DNA of 64,000 bases from Algoriphagus algorifonticola (GCF_007655305.1 NZ_VLOG01000062.1:1-64000); one strand, 5' to 3'; positions 1 to 9,100 are shown, counted from the first letter of the stretch. Notes: a model not told the origin generated them from the sequence alone. Translations and numbers: made by a program.

Positions 1-61
1 CCCTATCAGTTCTGAAAATGGCTAAATAGGCCACTTTCTGGTTTTTCTCTTTCAGAAAAAA

Positions 62-84
62 AAAAGGGGCTCGAAGCCCCTTTA
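62..84 (-). terminator. Rho-independent terminator of the small lipoprotein gene
   Basis: A 9-bp perfect stem (63-71 with 75-83) and a 3-nt loop. Read on the minus strand it is followed by a long run of T (plus-strand A tract 55-65). It lies about 20 nt past the stop of the minus-strand lipoprotein gene. Confidence 0.8.
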
Positions 85-105
85 ATTTTAGGGTTTAAAT
101 CTAGC

Positions 106-588
106 TTATTTTTTTACCAAATTGAATACATAGCTTCCTGCCACTGCAAAAGTACCGTTGATTCTGGCTCCTGGCGCAGGAATATTGAATTCCAATCGCA
201 AATTATCGCCTGTGCGGGTAAATGAAATCTCCCGACCAGCAGCTGGTTTGGCTCCGGTTAGACTGAATTTGTCAAAGTTGGTTCCCGCAAATGACCAGTT
301 CCCTGAATTGTCAAACAAGTCATTATTATTTCTTGTGGTATAGGTTTTTGCTGAACCTGAATTTAAAATCAGCTCGAAGTTTTGATATTGATCTGTAACG
401 GTAGAACCACTTCTGGTAACAGAACCCCCTCCAGCAATCCCCCAAGTCTGAGAACCTGAACCAGTCAAAGCTTCTACAGCCAACTGTTCTGGCGTCTTCT
501 GTGGTGTTGGAGCTGGCTTGTCACCACATGCAAACAAGATCACTGTAAACAATGAAATCAGACTTAAACTAAACAATGATTTTTTCAT
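106..588 (-). CDS. Small secreted lipoprotein of unknown function
   Basis: 160 aa. The N-terminus is a lipoprotein signal peptide: charged MKK, a hydrophobic stretch, then a lipobox ending in F-A-C at about residue 21, so the mature protein should be lipid-anchored in the outer or inner membrane. The mature part begins with a short Pro/Thr-rich linker (about residues 24-35) and continues as a compact domain with alternating polar/hydrophobic stretches and many Gly, Ser and Thr, which suggests a small beta-sandwich. I recognise no catalytic motif. It is a single-gene unit with its own terminator. Similar small lipoproteins are frequent in Cytophagales, but the function is unknown to me. Confidence 0.75.
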   Translation of the reverse strand: MKKSLFSLSLISLFTVILFACGDKPAPTPQKTPEQLAVEALTGSGSQTWGIAGGGSVTRSGSTVTDQYQNFELILNSGSAKTYTTRNNNDLFDNSGNWSFAGTNFDKFSLTGAKPAAGREISFTRTGDNLRLEFNIPAPGARINGTFAVAGSYVFNLVKK

Positions 589-754
589 ATACTTTTTATT
601 TCTTAAGCTAAAATTTCAACTATCAGAGGCTTTTCTTCCAGAGGCTATAATTAGATTTCTGAATCTACCTTCCCTAAGGTAAACTCTAAATTAAATTGAA
701 ATTAGAATTAATCCTCTAAAATTAACTATATCATTTGAAGTTCAAAGAATAGCC

Positions 755-1372
755 TTATTTATAATCTTCCAATACCAGTTTTTGTTGACAAAATTCGTAC
801 TCTCTGGATTCATTGGAGCAAATAATTAAGATCTGGTTTTGAGCAAATTTTTCTACCATCTCCAAATACCAGCTTATTCCTTTTTTATCAAGATTAGAAG
901 TGGGTTCATCCAAAAGGACTAAGTCAACATCTGAAAAAAGTGCCAATCCAAGCTTTAACCTTTGTTTCATTCCTGAAGAAAACTGGGATATGGGTTTATT
1001 CATATGTTGCTCCAAGTATAAAATCTGCAACATTTCTTCCAAGCTCAAATTGCTTTTAGGTTTTTTGAATTTGAAATGAAACTGCAATACCTCTCTGAGG
1101 CTAAATTCCTCTGGAAGCTCCAGATATGGGGCGGCAATAGTGAGTAATCTAAACCAGTCAGAATCAGGAATAGGTTTATCTTTTAGAAAAGATATTTTTC
1201 CAGAACTCAATGGGATGGACCCTGCAATACATTTGAGAAGTGTAGATTTTCCCGAGCCATTACTTCCAGTGATTGCCAGTGAATCACCGGATTGAAGCGA
1301 TAAATCCAGATTTTTAAAAATCCATTCGTATTGAAAGCGTTTTGAAGCCTCTTCGAGTTGGATTTTCAGCAT
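755..1372 (-). CDS. Stand-alone ABC-type ATPase in the lipid A operon
   Basis: 205 aa, a single nucleotide-binding domain with no membrane domain. Walker A GSNGSGKST is at 36-44, the signature is FSSGMKQR at 131-138, and Walker B with D-loop is LVLLDEPTSNLD at about 151-162. The canonical Q-loop glutamine is not obvious (the region reads IAAPYLELPEEF), and the switch histidine position near the C-terminus reads CSNE, so Asn stands where His is expected. It starts 1 nt after the lpxA stop and is surely co-transcribed with it. No permease is encoded nearby, so the partner is either elsewhere or absent. A role linked to lipid A or outer-membrane assembly is inferred from the operon only. Confidence 0.85.
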   Translation of the reverse strand: MLKIQLEEASKRFQYEWIFKNLDLSLQSGDSLAITGSNGSGKSTLLKCIAGSIPLSSGKISFLKDKPIPDSDWFRLLTIAAPYLELPEEFSLREVLQFHFKFKKPKSNLSLEEMLQILYLEQHMNKPISQFSSGMKQRLKLGLALFSDVDLVLLDEPTSNLDKKGISWYLEMVEKFAQNQILIICSNESREYEFCQQKLVLEDYK

Positions 1373-1373
1373 T

Positions 1374-2153
1374 TTAATTGATGTAGCCTTTCATTACTCC
1401 TCTTTCTGAAGATCGTATAAAATTCAGAATTTCATCTCTTTCTTTGGTAGCAGGAAGGTTTACTTCAATTTCTTCCAAAGCCTTACTGTTATTGAGGCTG
1501 TTTAAGAAAAGATATCTATATACTTCCTGTATATGTGCAATGGTTTCAGAGCTGAAACCTCTTCTTCTCAGGCCCAACGAGTTTACACCGGCATAGGAAA
1601 GTGGTTCCCTTGCAGCTTTTGTGAATGGAGGAACGTCCTTTCTCACCAATGAACCGCCGGAAATCATGGAATGCATTCCTACCTTGACAAATTGGTGAAT
1701 GGCACTAGATCCACCCACAATTGCCCAGTCGTCGATGGATACGTGACCAGCAATTTGTACGGAGTTGGCGATGATTACATGGCTTCCGATCACACAGTCA
1801 TGTGCAACGTGTACATAAGCCATTAAAAGGCAATTGCTTCCTATTACTGTGGTCTGCTTGTCAACTGTTCCCCGGCTTATAGTAACACACTCCCTAATGG
1901 TAGTATTGTCACCAATCACTACGGTAGAATCTTCGCCTTGGAATTTTAAGTCTTGAGGAATACCTGCGATCACAGCACCTGGAAAAATCTTACAGTTTTT
2001 ACCAATTCTTGCTCCTGGGAAAATCGTCACATTAGGGCCAATCCAAGAATTATCCCCTATGATTACATCTTCATGAATCATGGTGAAGGGATCAACATGG
2101 ACATTTTCTCCAAGTTGAGCTTTTGGGCTTACATGAGCTAATGGGCTGATCAT
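1374..2153 (-). CDS. lpxA: UDP-N-acetylglucosamine O-acyltransferase LpxA
   Basis: 259 aa, the usual LpxA length. It transfers a 3-hydroxyacyl chain from acyl-ACP to UDP-GlcNAc, the first step of lipid A synthesis, in the cytoplasm. The N-terminal two thirds is a left-handed beta-helix made of hexapeptide repeats of the [LIV]-G-x-x-x-x type (for example [18 protein letters not shown]). The family catalytic histidine lies in the AYVHVAHDC segment at about residue 120. A C-terminal helical part (after about 190) matches the LpxA acyl-binding domain. The start overlaps the stop of lpxC-fabZ by 4 nt, which implies translational coupling. Confidence 0.97.
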   Translation of the reverse strand: MISPLAHVSPKAQLGENVHVDPFTMIHEDVIIGDNSWIGPNVTIFPGARIGKNCKIFPGAVIAGIPQDLKFQGEDSTVVIGDNTTIRECVTISRGTVDKQTTVIGSNCLLMAYVHVAHDCVIGSHVIIANSVQIAGHVSIDDWAIVGGSSAIHQFVKVGMHSMISGGSLVRKDVPPFTKAAREPLSYAGVNSLGLRRRGFSSETIAHIQEVYRYLFLNSLNNSKALEEIEVNLPATKERDEILNFIRSSERGVMKGYIN

Positions 2154-3544
2154 GATTCTTTTCTAGTTATACTGGCTGTCATAACTGCCTCACACACCAA
2201 AGTGTTACCCACATAGGCCTCACCTCTCATTTTTGCAATTCCTCTTCTGATAGGAGCTAAAAGTTCACATTTGAAAATCAGTGTATCTCCAGGAAGTACC
2301 ATTTTTCTGAACTTACAATTCTCGATTCCCAAGAAGTAAGTCCAATAATTTTCAGGATCATCTACTGTGCTTAGTACCAAAATACCACCCGTCTGCGCCA
2401 TTGCCTCCACTTGGAGCACACCTGGCATCACTGGGTTGCCTGGAAAATGACCCAAGAAAAACGGTTCATTCATCGTTACATTTTTCACTCCAGCAACTAC
2501 CGTATCATCCAAGTAGATAATTTTATCCAATAATTGGAAAGGATATCTGTGAGGAAGAATATTAGAGATCTGATTGATATCCATCACTGGTGGAAGTTTT
2601 GGATCGTAGTGTGGAATGTGCGAAGCTCCTGCCTTTTCCATAGCTCTTTTTAGCTTTTTTGCAAAAGCCACATTAGCAGCATGCCCTGGTCTTGCGGCTA
2701 AAATTTGAGCCTTCAATGGTCTTCCAACCAATGCCAAATCTCCTACTACATCCAGAAGCTTATGTCTAGCAGGCTCATTTCTGTAGCGAAGATCAACATT
2801 ATTAAGGATGCCTTCCTTTTTGACCTCAACTCTTTGCTTATTGAACATTTTGGCTAAATGTGCCAGTTCTTTTTCCTCAACTACTCTGTCTACGACGACG
2901 ATAGCATTATTCAAGTCTCCTCCTTTAATTAAGTTGGAGTTGTAAAGCATTTCTAATTCATGCAAAAAACAGAAAGTTCTGCATGATGCGATCTCAGTTT
3001 TAAATTGTCCGATATCTGTAATGGAAGCATGCTGACTTCCCAAAACAGGGGAATTGTAGTCAACCATGACGGTCACTCTATAATTGTCTGTTGGAAGAGC
3101 AACCATTTCTACTTCTCTGGAAGAATCCTTGTATTGGATACTTTCCTGAACTTCAAAAAATCTCCTTAATGCATTTTGTTCTTCAAGCCCGGCGTCTTCT
3201 AGGACTTCGATAAACTGAATAGATGAACCGTCCATGATAGGAGGTTCAGGACCATCCAGCTGAATCAGCACATTGTCTATTTCCATGCCTACCAATGCAG
3301 CTAGGACATGTTCTACAGTGTATACGCGTGCTCCGTTTTGCTCAAGCGTAGTGCCTCTGGATACGTCTACGACTAAATCGCAGTCTGCATCCACGGTAGG
3401 CATTCCTTCTAAATCTATTCGCTGAAACTTAATACCGTGATTGGGTGGAGCAGGTAAAAAAGTCATGTTGGAAATGACACCTGTGTGAAGGCCAACTCCT
3501 GACAATTCAACCTGTTTCTTTATAGTGTGCTGTTTTACTTTCAT
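2150..3544 (-). CDS. lpxC-fabZ: Bifunctional LpxC deacetylase / FabZ dehydratase
   Basis: 464 aa, a natural fusion typical of Bacteroidota. Residues 1 to about 300 are LpxC, the zinc UDP-3-O-acyl-GlcNAc deacetylase that commits the cell to lipid A. The first zinc histidine lies in VEHVLAAL (H79) and the HKLLDVVGD motif (about 260-270) supplies the others. Residues from about 315 to the end are FabZ, the 3-hydroxyacyl-ACP dehydratase, with LPHRYPF, the catalytic HFPGNPVMPG and the QVEAMAQ segment. The fusion ties lipid A synthesis to the fatty-acid branch that competes for 3-hydroxyacyl-ACP. It is downstream of lpxD by 35 nt and overlaps lpxA. An internal promoter box sits over the lpxD stop. 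Confidence 0.97.
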   Translation of the reverse strand: MKVKQHTIKKQVELSGVGLHTGVISNMTFLPAPPNHGIKFQRIDLEGMPTVDADCDLVVDVSRGTTLEQNGARVYTVEHVLAALVGMEIDNVLIQLDGPEPPIMDGSSIQFIEVLEDAGLEEQNALRRFFEVQESIQYKDSSREVEMVALPTDNYRVTVMVDYNSPVLGSQHASITDIGQFKTEIASCRTFCFLHELEMLYNSNLIKGGDLNNAIVVVDRVVEEKELAHLAKMFNKQRVEVKKEGILNNVDLRYRNEPARHKLLDVVGDLALVGRPLKAQILAARPGHAANVAFAKKLKRAMEKAGASHIPHYDPKLPPVMDINQISNILPHRYPFQLLDKIIYLDDTVVAGVKNVTMNEPFFLGHFPGNPVMPGVLQVEAMAQTGGILVLSTVDDPENYWTYFLGIENCKFRKMVLPGDTLIFKCELLAPIRRGIAKMRGEAYVGNTLVCEAVMTASITRKES

Positions 3545-3574
3545 TATTTCTTAGCCATTTAAATGCTAGGGCCG

Positions 3575-3582
3575 CAAAATTA
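3575..3582 (-). promoter_or_regulatory. Candidate -7 box (TAATTTTG) for lpxC-fabZ
   Basis: A perfect TAnnTTTG match on the minus strand, overlapping the lpxD stop codon and 30 nt upstream of the lpxC start. It would give lpxC-fabZ, lpxA and the ABC gene a promoter independent of lpxD. The motif identity is seen; activity is inferred. Confidence 0.5.
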
Positions 3583-4602
3583 AGGCTTTTTTTCGAGTTC
3601 TTTGATTCTGTTCTCTAGGTCGTCCAAATTTTTGAATATAGAATATGACTTTAAAAACTGCTTCATGTCAAATCCTATATAACCAAATAATGTCTGCCCG
3701 GGTGATTTGATGGACTTACTTACACCCGTGTTGGCTCCAACAGTTGTGTTGTCCGCAATTTTAATGTGACCTACAATACCTGCTTTTCCGGCGATAACAC
3801 AGTTTTTTCCAATTTCTGTGGATCCTGAAATTCCTGTTTGGGCAGCAATAACAGTGTTTTCACCTATTATAACGTTGTGGGCAATTTGTACCTGATTATC
3901 GATTTTCGCTCCCTTTTTGATTAGGGTTGAGCCCATAGTTGCGCAATCGATAGTCGAATTAGCTCCAATACTTACATTGTCCTCTATGATTACGTTTCCA
4001 ATTTGCGGGATAGGTTTATATGTTTCATCTTCTTGAGGAGCAAAGCCAAAACCATCCGAGCCTATCACAGCGCCAGGATGGATTTCACAATTTTTACCGA
4101 TTTTGGTGTCGGTACAAATTCTAGCGCCAGAATGAATAATGGTATTATCTCCAATCTCTACATTGTTTCCAATGTAGGCATGAGGATGAATTTTAACCTG
4201 ATTTCCGATTTTGCAGTTTTTTCCGATATAGGAAAATGCACCTCTGAAGTGATTTTCTCCAATACTGGAACTGGCGTCCAAGAAGCTTGGCTCCTCTACT
4301 CCAGAAAAAGACGCTTTTGAAAATTGGGAGTAAGCTTCAAGGAGAGCCGTAAATCCCAAATAGGCATCTTTTACCCGAATTAGATTGGTCTTGTAGGTTT
4401 TTGAGGGTTTGAACCCTTCTGAAACAATAACTGCAGTAGCTTGAGTTTGATAAAGGTAGGGTTCGTATTTTTCATTGGAAAGAAAGCTAATTCCGCCTGC
4501 TTGGCCTTCTTGAATTTTGTCAAGACGACTCACTTTCAAGCTTTCATCACCTTCTACTTTTCCATTCAATAATTCGGCTAACTGCCTTAAAGTAAATTCC
4601 AT
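3580..4602 (-). CDS. lpxD: UDP-3-O-(3-hydroxyacyl)glucosamine N-acyltransferase LpxD
   Basis: 340 aa, the normal family length. It adds the second (N-linked) 3-hydroxyacyl chain, after LpxC, in lipid A synthesis. Residues 1 to about 100 are the uridine-binding domain (begins [12 protein letters not shown]); about 105-315 is a hexapeptide-repeat beta-helix with many I-G-x-x-x-x units; the end is a charged helix. The catalytic histidine is in [13 protein letters not shown] and is followed by the conserved AAQTGISGS. It is the first gene of the lpxD > lpxC-fabZ > lpxA > ABC run. A perfect TAnnTTTG box ends only 4 nt before the ATG. Confidence 0.97.
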   Translation of the reverse strand: MEFTLRQLAELLNGKVEGDESLKVSRLDKIQEGQAGGISFLSNEKYEPYLYQTQATAVIVSEGFKPSKTYKTNLIRVKDAYLGFTALLEAYSQFSKASFSGVEEPSFLDASSSIGENHFRGAFSYIGKNCKIGNQVKIHPHAYIGNNVEIGDNTIIHSGARICTDTKIGKNCEIHPGAVIGSDGFGFAPQEDETYKPIPQIGNVIIEDNVSIGANSTIDCATMGSTLIKKGAKIDNQVQIAHNVIIGENTVIAAQTGISGSTEIGKNCVIAGKAGIVGHIKIADNTTVGANTGVSKSIKSPGQTLFGYIGFDMKQFLKSYSIFKNLDDLENRIKELEKKP

Positions 4603-4606
4603 ACAG

Positions 4607-4614
4607 CAAATGTA
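4607..4614 (-). promoter_or_regulatory. Candidate -7 box (TACATTTG) for lpxD
   Basis: A perfect TAnnTTTG match on the minus strand, with only 4 nt between its final G and the lpxD ATG. If active, transcription would begin at or inside the start codon, which predicts a leaderless or almost leaderless mRNA. Confidence 0.5.
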
Positions 4615-4622
4615 TTGATTGT

Positions 4623-5846
4623 CTAAATTAGACTTTTGGCTTTACATATATAGTGTTTTTCGACGATTTTGCTCATCACTTTGATATTAGGCAAGTCTGC
4701 CGCTTGAGCCACGTCAATTACTTTTCCTTTCTTGGTAAGAATATTAATCCGGTCTTTGATCAAATATCCATAGTTGCTCACAGTTCCATGAGAAAAGAAA
4801 TAATCCAAATCCTCTTCAGGAATCCCTAATTTTTGAATCGCTTTTCTTTTTGAGCTTTCAATTTCCTTATTTGTAAAAGGGTCATTTTTCAGACTTATTT
4901 TGAAAAGATTCCTCGTTAAAAACATCCTCGAAATACTTCTGAGAACATAATCATCGGATTTTTTCCAAAGTTTGATAGCTCCCCATAGATCTAAATCATC
5001 TAACTCCAAGAAAATCTTCAGTAAATCAGGATTGCTTTGAAAATCCTGTAAGGTGTGTTCATGGCCCAATAGATAATCAAACTCCTCGGAAATTGGGAAA
5101 TTGGCACCCCTGATTTTTAAGTCTTTTGCTCTTTGGATCAGGTTAATCAGCATTTTCTCTGCACTTACGGTAGTCTTGTGCAAGTAAACCTGCCAATACA
5201 TCAGTCTTCTAGCGCTCAGAAAGTTTTCTATTGAGTAAATCCCTTTTTCTTCAATGACTACCTGATCGTCTTTCACATCCATCATCTTGATGATACGGTC
5301 TGCCCCAATTGTGCCTTCAGAGACGCCGGTGAAGAAACAATCTCTTTGAAGATAGTCTAGCCTATCAATATCCAACTGACTGGAAACCAGCTGATGGAAA
5401 AATTTCCTTTCATATTGATTCTTAAAGATTCTTAAAGTCAGATCAAGTTTGCCACTTAATTCTTGATTTAAGAGTTCTATAATCAGTAATGACAGTTCCT
5501 CATGTGGAACTGATTTTAAAAGACTATATTCCAAAGCATGGGAAAACGGACCATGTCCTATGTCATGAAGCAGAATTGCAATTAAAGCTGCCTCATACTC
5601 AGGGTCTGAGATTTCGGTACCTTTATTCCTGAGATTATCCAAAGTGATGCTCATCAAGTGCATTGCACCCAAAGCATGGTGAAACCGCGTATGTAAAGCA
5701 CCGGGGTAGACAAAATCTGTCAAACCCAATTGCTTGATCCGGCGTAATCTTTGGAAATATGGATGATCAATGATTGTAAAAATCAACTCGCTCGGAATGG
5801 TGATGAAACCATAAACGGGATCGTTGAGTATTTTCTGGCTTTTCAA
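4623..5846 (-). CDS. HD-domain phosphohydrolase (COG1078 type)
   Basis: 407 aa starting at a TTG codon; no upstream ATG fits and the N-terminal [11 protein letters not shown] motif is typical of the family start. The HD domain (about 40-200) shows H56 (FHHALG), [10 protein letters not shown] at 94-103 with H94/D95 as the signature pair, and a later D in [11 protein letters not shown]. Relatives include dGTP triphosphohydrolase-like and SAMHD1-like enzymes, so hydrolysis of a nucleotide phosphate is likely, but the substrate cannot be told from sequence. It is divergent from porX with a 58-nt gap, and its end is 20 nt from the lpxD start, so it may be transcribed into the lipid A operon. Confidence 0.88.
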   Translation of the reverse strand: MKSQKILNDPVYGFITIPSELIFTIIDHPYFQRLRRIKQLGLTDFVYPGALHTRFHHALGAMHLMSITLDNLRNKGTEISDPEYEAALIAILLHDIGHGPFSHALEYSLLKSVPHEELSLLIIELLNQELSGKLDLTLRIFKNQYERKFFHQLVSSQLDIDRLDYLQRDCFFTGVSEGTIGADRIIKMMDVKDDQVVIEEKGIYSIENFLSARRLMYWQVYLHKTTVSAEKMLINLIQRAKDLKIRGANFPISEEFDYLLGHEHTLQDFQSNPDLLKIFLELDDLDLWGAIKLWKKSDDYVLRSISRMFLTRNLFKISLKNDPFTNKEIESSKRKAIQKLGIPEEDLDYFFSHGTVSNYGYLIKDRINILTKKGKVIDVAQAADLPNIKVMSKIVEKHYICKAKSLI

Positions 5847-5856
5847 GGAGGCCTGT

Positions 5857-5886
5857 TTTGTTTACCCAAAAGTAATTATAATTTTA
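5857..5886 (+). promoter_or_regulatory. Possible promoter of porX
   Basis: TTTG at 5857-5860, a 18-nt spacer, then TAATTTTA at 5879-5886 (7 of 8 to TAnnTTTG), 18 nt upstream of the porX ATG. It lies in the divergent porX/HD gap and its upstream box touches the HD gene region. Confidence 0.35.
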
Positions 5887-5904
5887 AAAGAAACGGAATC
5901 CGCT

Positions 5905-7461
5905 ATGTCGCAAAAATCCAATATTCTATGGGCCGATGATGAAATTGACCTTTTGAAGCCACATATCCTTTTTTTGGAACAAAAAGGCTATGCTATCACT
6001 ACCGTCAATTCTGGCATAGATGCGATAGAGGAAGTCGAAAAACGAAATTTTGATGTCATTTTTCTAGATGAAAATATGCCAGGGATGACTGGCCTGGAAA
6101 CTTTACAGCAAATCAAACAGATTAAGCCTCAGATTCCGGTTGTCATGATCACCAAAAGTGAGGAGGAGCATATCATGGATGATGCTATTGGAGGTAAAAT
6201 AGCTGATTACTTGATTAAGCCTTTGAATCCAAGCCAAATTTGGCTTTCAGTGAAAAAGATTCTTCAAAACAGACAGTTGATAGAAGAGAAAACCACTTTG
6301 AGTTATCAGCAGGATTTTATGAATATCAGCATGGCCTTTGGAGATGCTGAGGATCATGAAGATTGGGCTAATATTTATAAGAAATTGACCTACTGGGAGC
6401 TTCAGATTGACGATACTGAAAATAAGAGCATGCAGGAAGTTTTGGAGTCACAAAAAACCGAAGCAAATGCATCTTTTGCCCGATTCATCAAAGACAACTA
6501 CCTAGACTGGCTGGAAGAAAAAAACACAGATAAACCTTTGCTTTCGCATCAAGTGATGAAAAAGAAAGTGTTCCCTAAGGTCAAAGAAGGGAAGCCTCTG
6601 TTCTTTATTGTGATTGACAATTTAAGATTGGACCAATGGGAAGAGATCGAGTCCTTGGTTTCTCCGTATTTCAATATTCAGGAAAAGGAAACCTATTTTA
6701 GTATCCTTCCTACTACCACGGCTTTTGCCAGAAATGCGCTTTTCAGCGGGATGATGCCCATGGATATGGCTAGATTTTATCCCAACCTATGGGAAGATGA
6801 GGATTCTGATGAGGGGAAAAATAATTTCGAGGAAGATTGGTTGAAGATTAACTTAGAAAAAAGCAGGGTTCAGGCGAAGCATTCCTACCACAAAATAATT
6901 CAGGCCAATCAAGGAAAGGCTGTTTTGGATCAGTTTCACTCTTTGGTTCAAAATGAGTTAAATGTCCTAGTTTATAATTTTGTGGACATGGTATCTCATG
7001 CAAGAACAGATATGAAAATGATCAGAGAGCTTGCTCCGGATGAATCAGCCTATAGATCCTTGACAAAAAGTTGGTTTGAGCATAGTAGTTTATTCGAACT
7101 GTTGAAAAAGATTCAATTGGCTGGAGCAGATGTAATCATCACTACTGATCATGGAACCAAGAGAGTCAATAAGCCTTACCGAATTATAGGGGATAAAAAT
7201 GTGACTACCAACTTAAGATATAAACAAGGGAAAAACCTGAATTTTGAAGCAGGTAAGGTTTTCGAAATAAGGAAACCGGAAGATGCCAAGCTACCCAAGC
7301 TTAATGTTTCCTCAAGTTATGTGTTCGCTGTGGAGGACTATTTTTTCGCGTATCCAAACAATTACAACTATTATGTGAACTATTATAAGGATACTTTTCA
7401 ACACGGTGGCGTATCTTTGGAGGAAATGATCGTTCCGATCGTTTATCTCACAGCAAAATAG
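5905..7461 (+). CDS. porX: PorX-type response regulator with PglZ/alkaline-phosphatase-like output domain
   Basis: 518 aa from the ATG at 5905; the reading frame is open further upstream to 5824 but that part runs through the divergent gene, and 518 aa fits known PorX. A CheY-like receiver covers residues 5-125, with acidic pocket D11/D12 and the phosphorylatable D55 in FLDENMPG. A helical linker follows, then from about 200 an alkaline-phosphatase-superfamily (PglZ) domain with the metal-site segments VIDNLRLDQW, PTTTAFARN and TTDHGTKR. In Porphyromonas and relatives PorX controls the type IX secretion system and can cleave phosphodiesters in oligonucleotides. No PorY kinase is next to it. 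tsaE and ald follow, a neighbourhood I recall as common in Bacteroidota. Confidence 0.93.
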   Translation: MSQKSNILWADDEIDLLKPHILFLEQKGYAITTVNSGIDAIEEVEKRNFDVIFLDENMPGMTGLETLQQIKQIKPQIPVVMITKSEEEHIMDDAIGGKIADYLIKPLNPSQIWLSVKKILQNRQLIEEKTTLSYQQDFMNISMAFGDAEDHEDWANIYKKLTYWELQIDDTENKSMQEVLESQKTEANASFARFIKDNYLDWLEEKNTDKPLLSHQVMKKKVFPKVKEGKPLFFIVIDNLRLDQWEEIESLVSPYFNIQEKETYFSILPTTTAFARNALFSGMMPMDMARFYPNLWEDEDSDEGKNNFEEDWLKINLEKSRVQAKHSYHKIIQANQGKAVLDQFHSLVQNELNVLVYNFVDMVSHARTDMKMIRELAPDESAYRSLTKSWFEHSSLFELLKKIQLAGADVIITTDHGTKRVNKPYRIIGDKNVTTNLRYKQGKNLNFEAGKVFEIRKPEDAKLPKLNVSSSYVFAVEDYFFAYPNNYNYYVNYYKDTFQHGGVSLEEMIVPIVYLTAK

Positions 7462-7467
7462 AGAGTT

Positions 7468-7905
7468 TTGAATAGTAAGATTTACGAGTTAAAAGAGCTG
7501 GACCAAATAGCCCAATGGATTATTGATTTTGCCCAAAACGAGAAGCTTTGGGTGTTTCAGGGTGATATGGGTGCTGGAAAAACCACTTTGATCAAAGCAT
7601 TGGGTGAAAAGTTTGGAGTTGCATCTCAGGTAAGCAGTCCTACTTTCGGGATAGTCAATCATTATGAGCTTTCTGGAAAAGCTCCTATTTATCATTTTGA
7701 TTTTTATAGACTGGAAAAACCTGAGGAGGCTTTGGATATAGGAGTGGAGGAATATTTCGAAAGCGGGAATTATTGTTGGATGGAATGGGCTGAAAAATTG
7801 GGAGGATTTATTCCAGATCATTTTTTATTGATTAAAATTGAGTATAATTCTACTTCAAGTAGAAATATCACACTACAACATTATCGGGATGTCGACTCAG
7901 ATTAA
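7468..7905 (+). CDS. tsaE: tRNA threonylcarbamoyladenosine biosynthesis ATPase TsaE
   Basis: 145 aa, the expected size for TsaE. It is the ATPase partner of TsaB/TsaD in making the t6A modification at position 37 of ANN-decoding tRNAs. The Walker A motif GDMGAGKTT is at 32-40, followed by the family segments SSPTFGIVNHY and YHFDFYRLE, and WMEWAEK near 110. The start codon is TTG, 6 nt after the porX stop; no in-frame ATG precedes the Walker A motif. Its 3' end overlaps the ald start by 17 nt, so porX, tsaE and ald probably form one transcript. Confidence 0.93.
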   Translation: MNSKIYELKELDQIAQWIIDFAQNEKLWVFQGDMGAGKTTLIKALGEKFGVASQVSSPTFGIVNHYELSGKAPIYHFDFYRLEKPEEALDIGVEEYFESGNYCWMEWAEKLGGFIPDHFLLIKIEYNSTSSRNITLQHYRDVDSD

Positions 7906-9100
7906 TGAACTCACCGCTGTTGGACTAATTCCAAAAGAATCTCCTGCCAAAGTAAAAAGAGGGAAGGGCGGACTGACTATTGGTATACCCAAAGAGCAAT
8001 CTGACGAAGAAAAAAGAATCGTATTGACTCCGGAAGCAGTAGGATTACTGACCAACAACGGGCTGAATGTGATTGTGGAAAGTGGAGCAGGACTGGCTTC
8101 CAAGTTTTCAGATCAAGATTTTTCAGATGCAGGAGCGAAGGTGGTTTACTCTTCAAAGGAGGCTTTTCAATCTGAAGTAGTACTGAAAGTTGATGCGCCA
8201 AGCTTAACGGAAATAGAATCCATGAATCAGGGAGCATGTCTGATTTCAGCTCTGCAAATTGGAAAGCAGAATAAAGAGTTTATTGAGGCTTTGAATGCCA
8301 AAAAGATCACTTCGGTTGCTTTTGAATACCTAGAGGATAAAGTAGGTGGGATGCCGGTGGTAAGAGCCATGTCGGAGATCGCAGGCAGTACTGTGATGCT
8401 GATAGCTTCGGAATATTTATCCTCCGTCAACGATGGTAAAGGACTGATTATGGGAGGTGTTACGGGTGTGCCACCTACTCAGGTTGTGATTATAGGTGCA
8501 GGCACGGTGGCAGAGTATGCGGCCAGAACTGCATTAGGACTTGGAGCTAATATCAAAATTTTTGATAACCATATATATAAGCTTCGTAGGTTGAAGCAAT
8601 TGTTGGGTCAGCAAGTTTATACCTCGACTATTGATAATTTGACCCTAACCCAGGCTCTTGCCGAAGCTGATGTGGTGATTGGTGCCCTGAGAGCTGAGAA
8701 AGGAAGAAATAAGGTGGTGGTCAGTGAAGAAATGGTTGCCAATATGATGCATGGAAGTATCATCATTGATGTGGGAATCGATCAGGGAGGATGCATTGAA
8801 ACTGCACAGATGACGACCCATAGTGATCCGGTGTATTTGAAGCATGATATTATCCACTACTGTGTGCCTAATATTGCTTCCAGAGTTTCCCGTACTGCAT
8901 CCTATTCTTTGAGTAATATTTTTACCCCAATTGTTTTACAAATGGCGGATTTGGGTGGTGCTGAGGAAATGATTTTTAATTACAGATGGTTTCTGCGAGG
9001 GGTTTATACTTACAGAGGAAGTTTGACAAATGCTTATTTGGCAAGGAAATTTGATTTGACCCACAAAGAGTTACAATTGCTTTTAGCAGCGAGGTATTGA
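7889..9100 (+). CDS. ald: Alanine dehydrogenase
   Basis: 403 aa from the ATG at 7889; the frame is open upstream inside tsaE, but the ATG gives the usual length plus a short N-terminal extension. It is an NAD-dependent dehydrogenase interconverting L-alanine and pyruvate plus ammonia, of the AlaDH/PNT family. The N-terminal catalytic part has GIPKE at about 32 and the EKRIVLTPE segment. The Rossmann dinucleotide fold starts near residue 200 with VIIGAGTVAEYAA followed by the acidic IFD. The C-terminal part has DVGIDQGG and HYCVPNIASRVSRTAS, which match AlaDH better than transhydrogenase. The stop is immediately followed by the stop of the convergent response regulator. Confidence 0.93.
   Translation: MSTQINELTAVGLIPKESPAKVKRGKGGLTIGIPKEQSDEEKRIVLTPEAVGLLTNNGLNVIVESGAGLASKFSDQDFSDAGAKVVYSSKEAFQSEVVLKVDAPSLTEIESMNQGACLISALQIGKQNKEFIEALNAKKITSVAFEYLEDKVGGMPVVRAMSEIAGSTVMLIASEYLSSVNDGKGLIMGGVTGVPPTQVVIIGAGTVAEYAARTALGLGANIKIFDNHIYKLRRLKQLLGQQVYTSTIDNLTLTQALAEADVVIGALRAEKGRNKVVVSEEMVANMMHGSIIIDVGIDQGGCIETAQMTTHSDPVYLKHDIIHYCVPNIASRVSRTASYSLSNIFTPIVLQMADLGGAEEMIFNYRWFLRGVYTYRGSLTNAYLARKFDLTHKELQLLLAARY

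Noticed and set aside
4003-4320. Plus-strand open frame inside lpxD
   Set aside because: Antisense shadow of hexapeptide-repeat codons; no ribosome-binding site or family pattern.
5824-5904. N-terminal extension of PorX upstream of 5905
   Set aside because: It runs through the coding start of the divergent HD gene, has no receiver features, and starting at 5905 gives 518 aa and the usual N-terminus.
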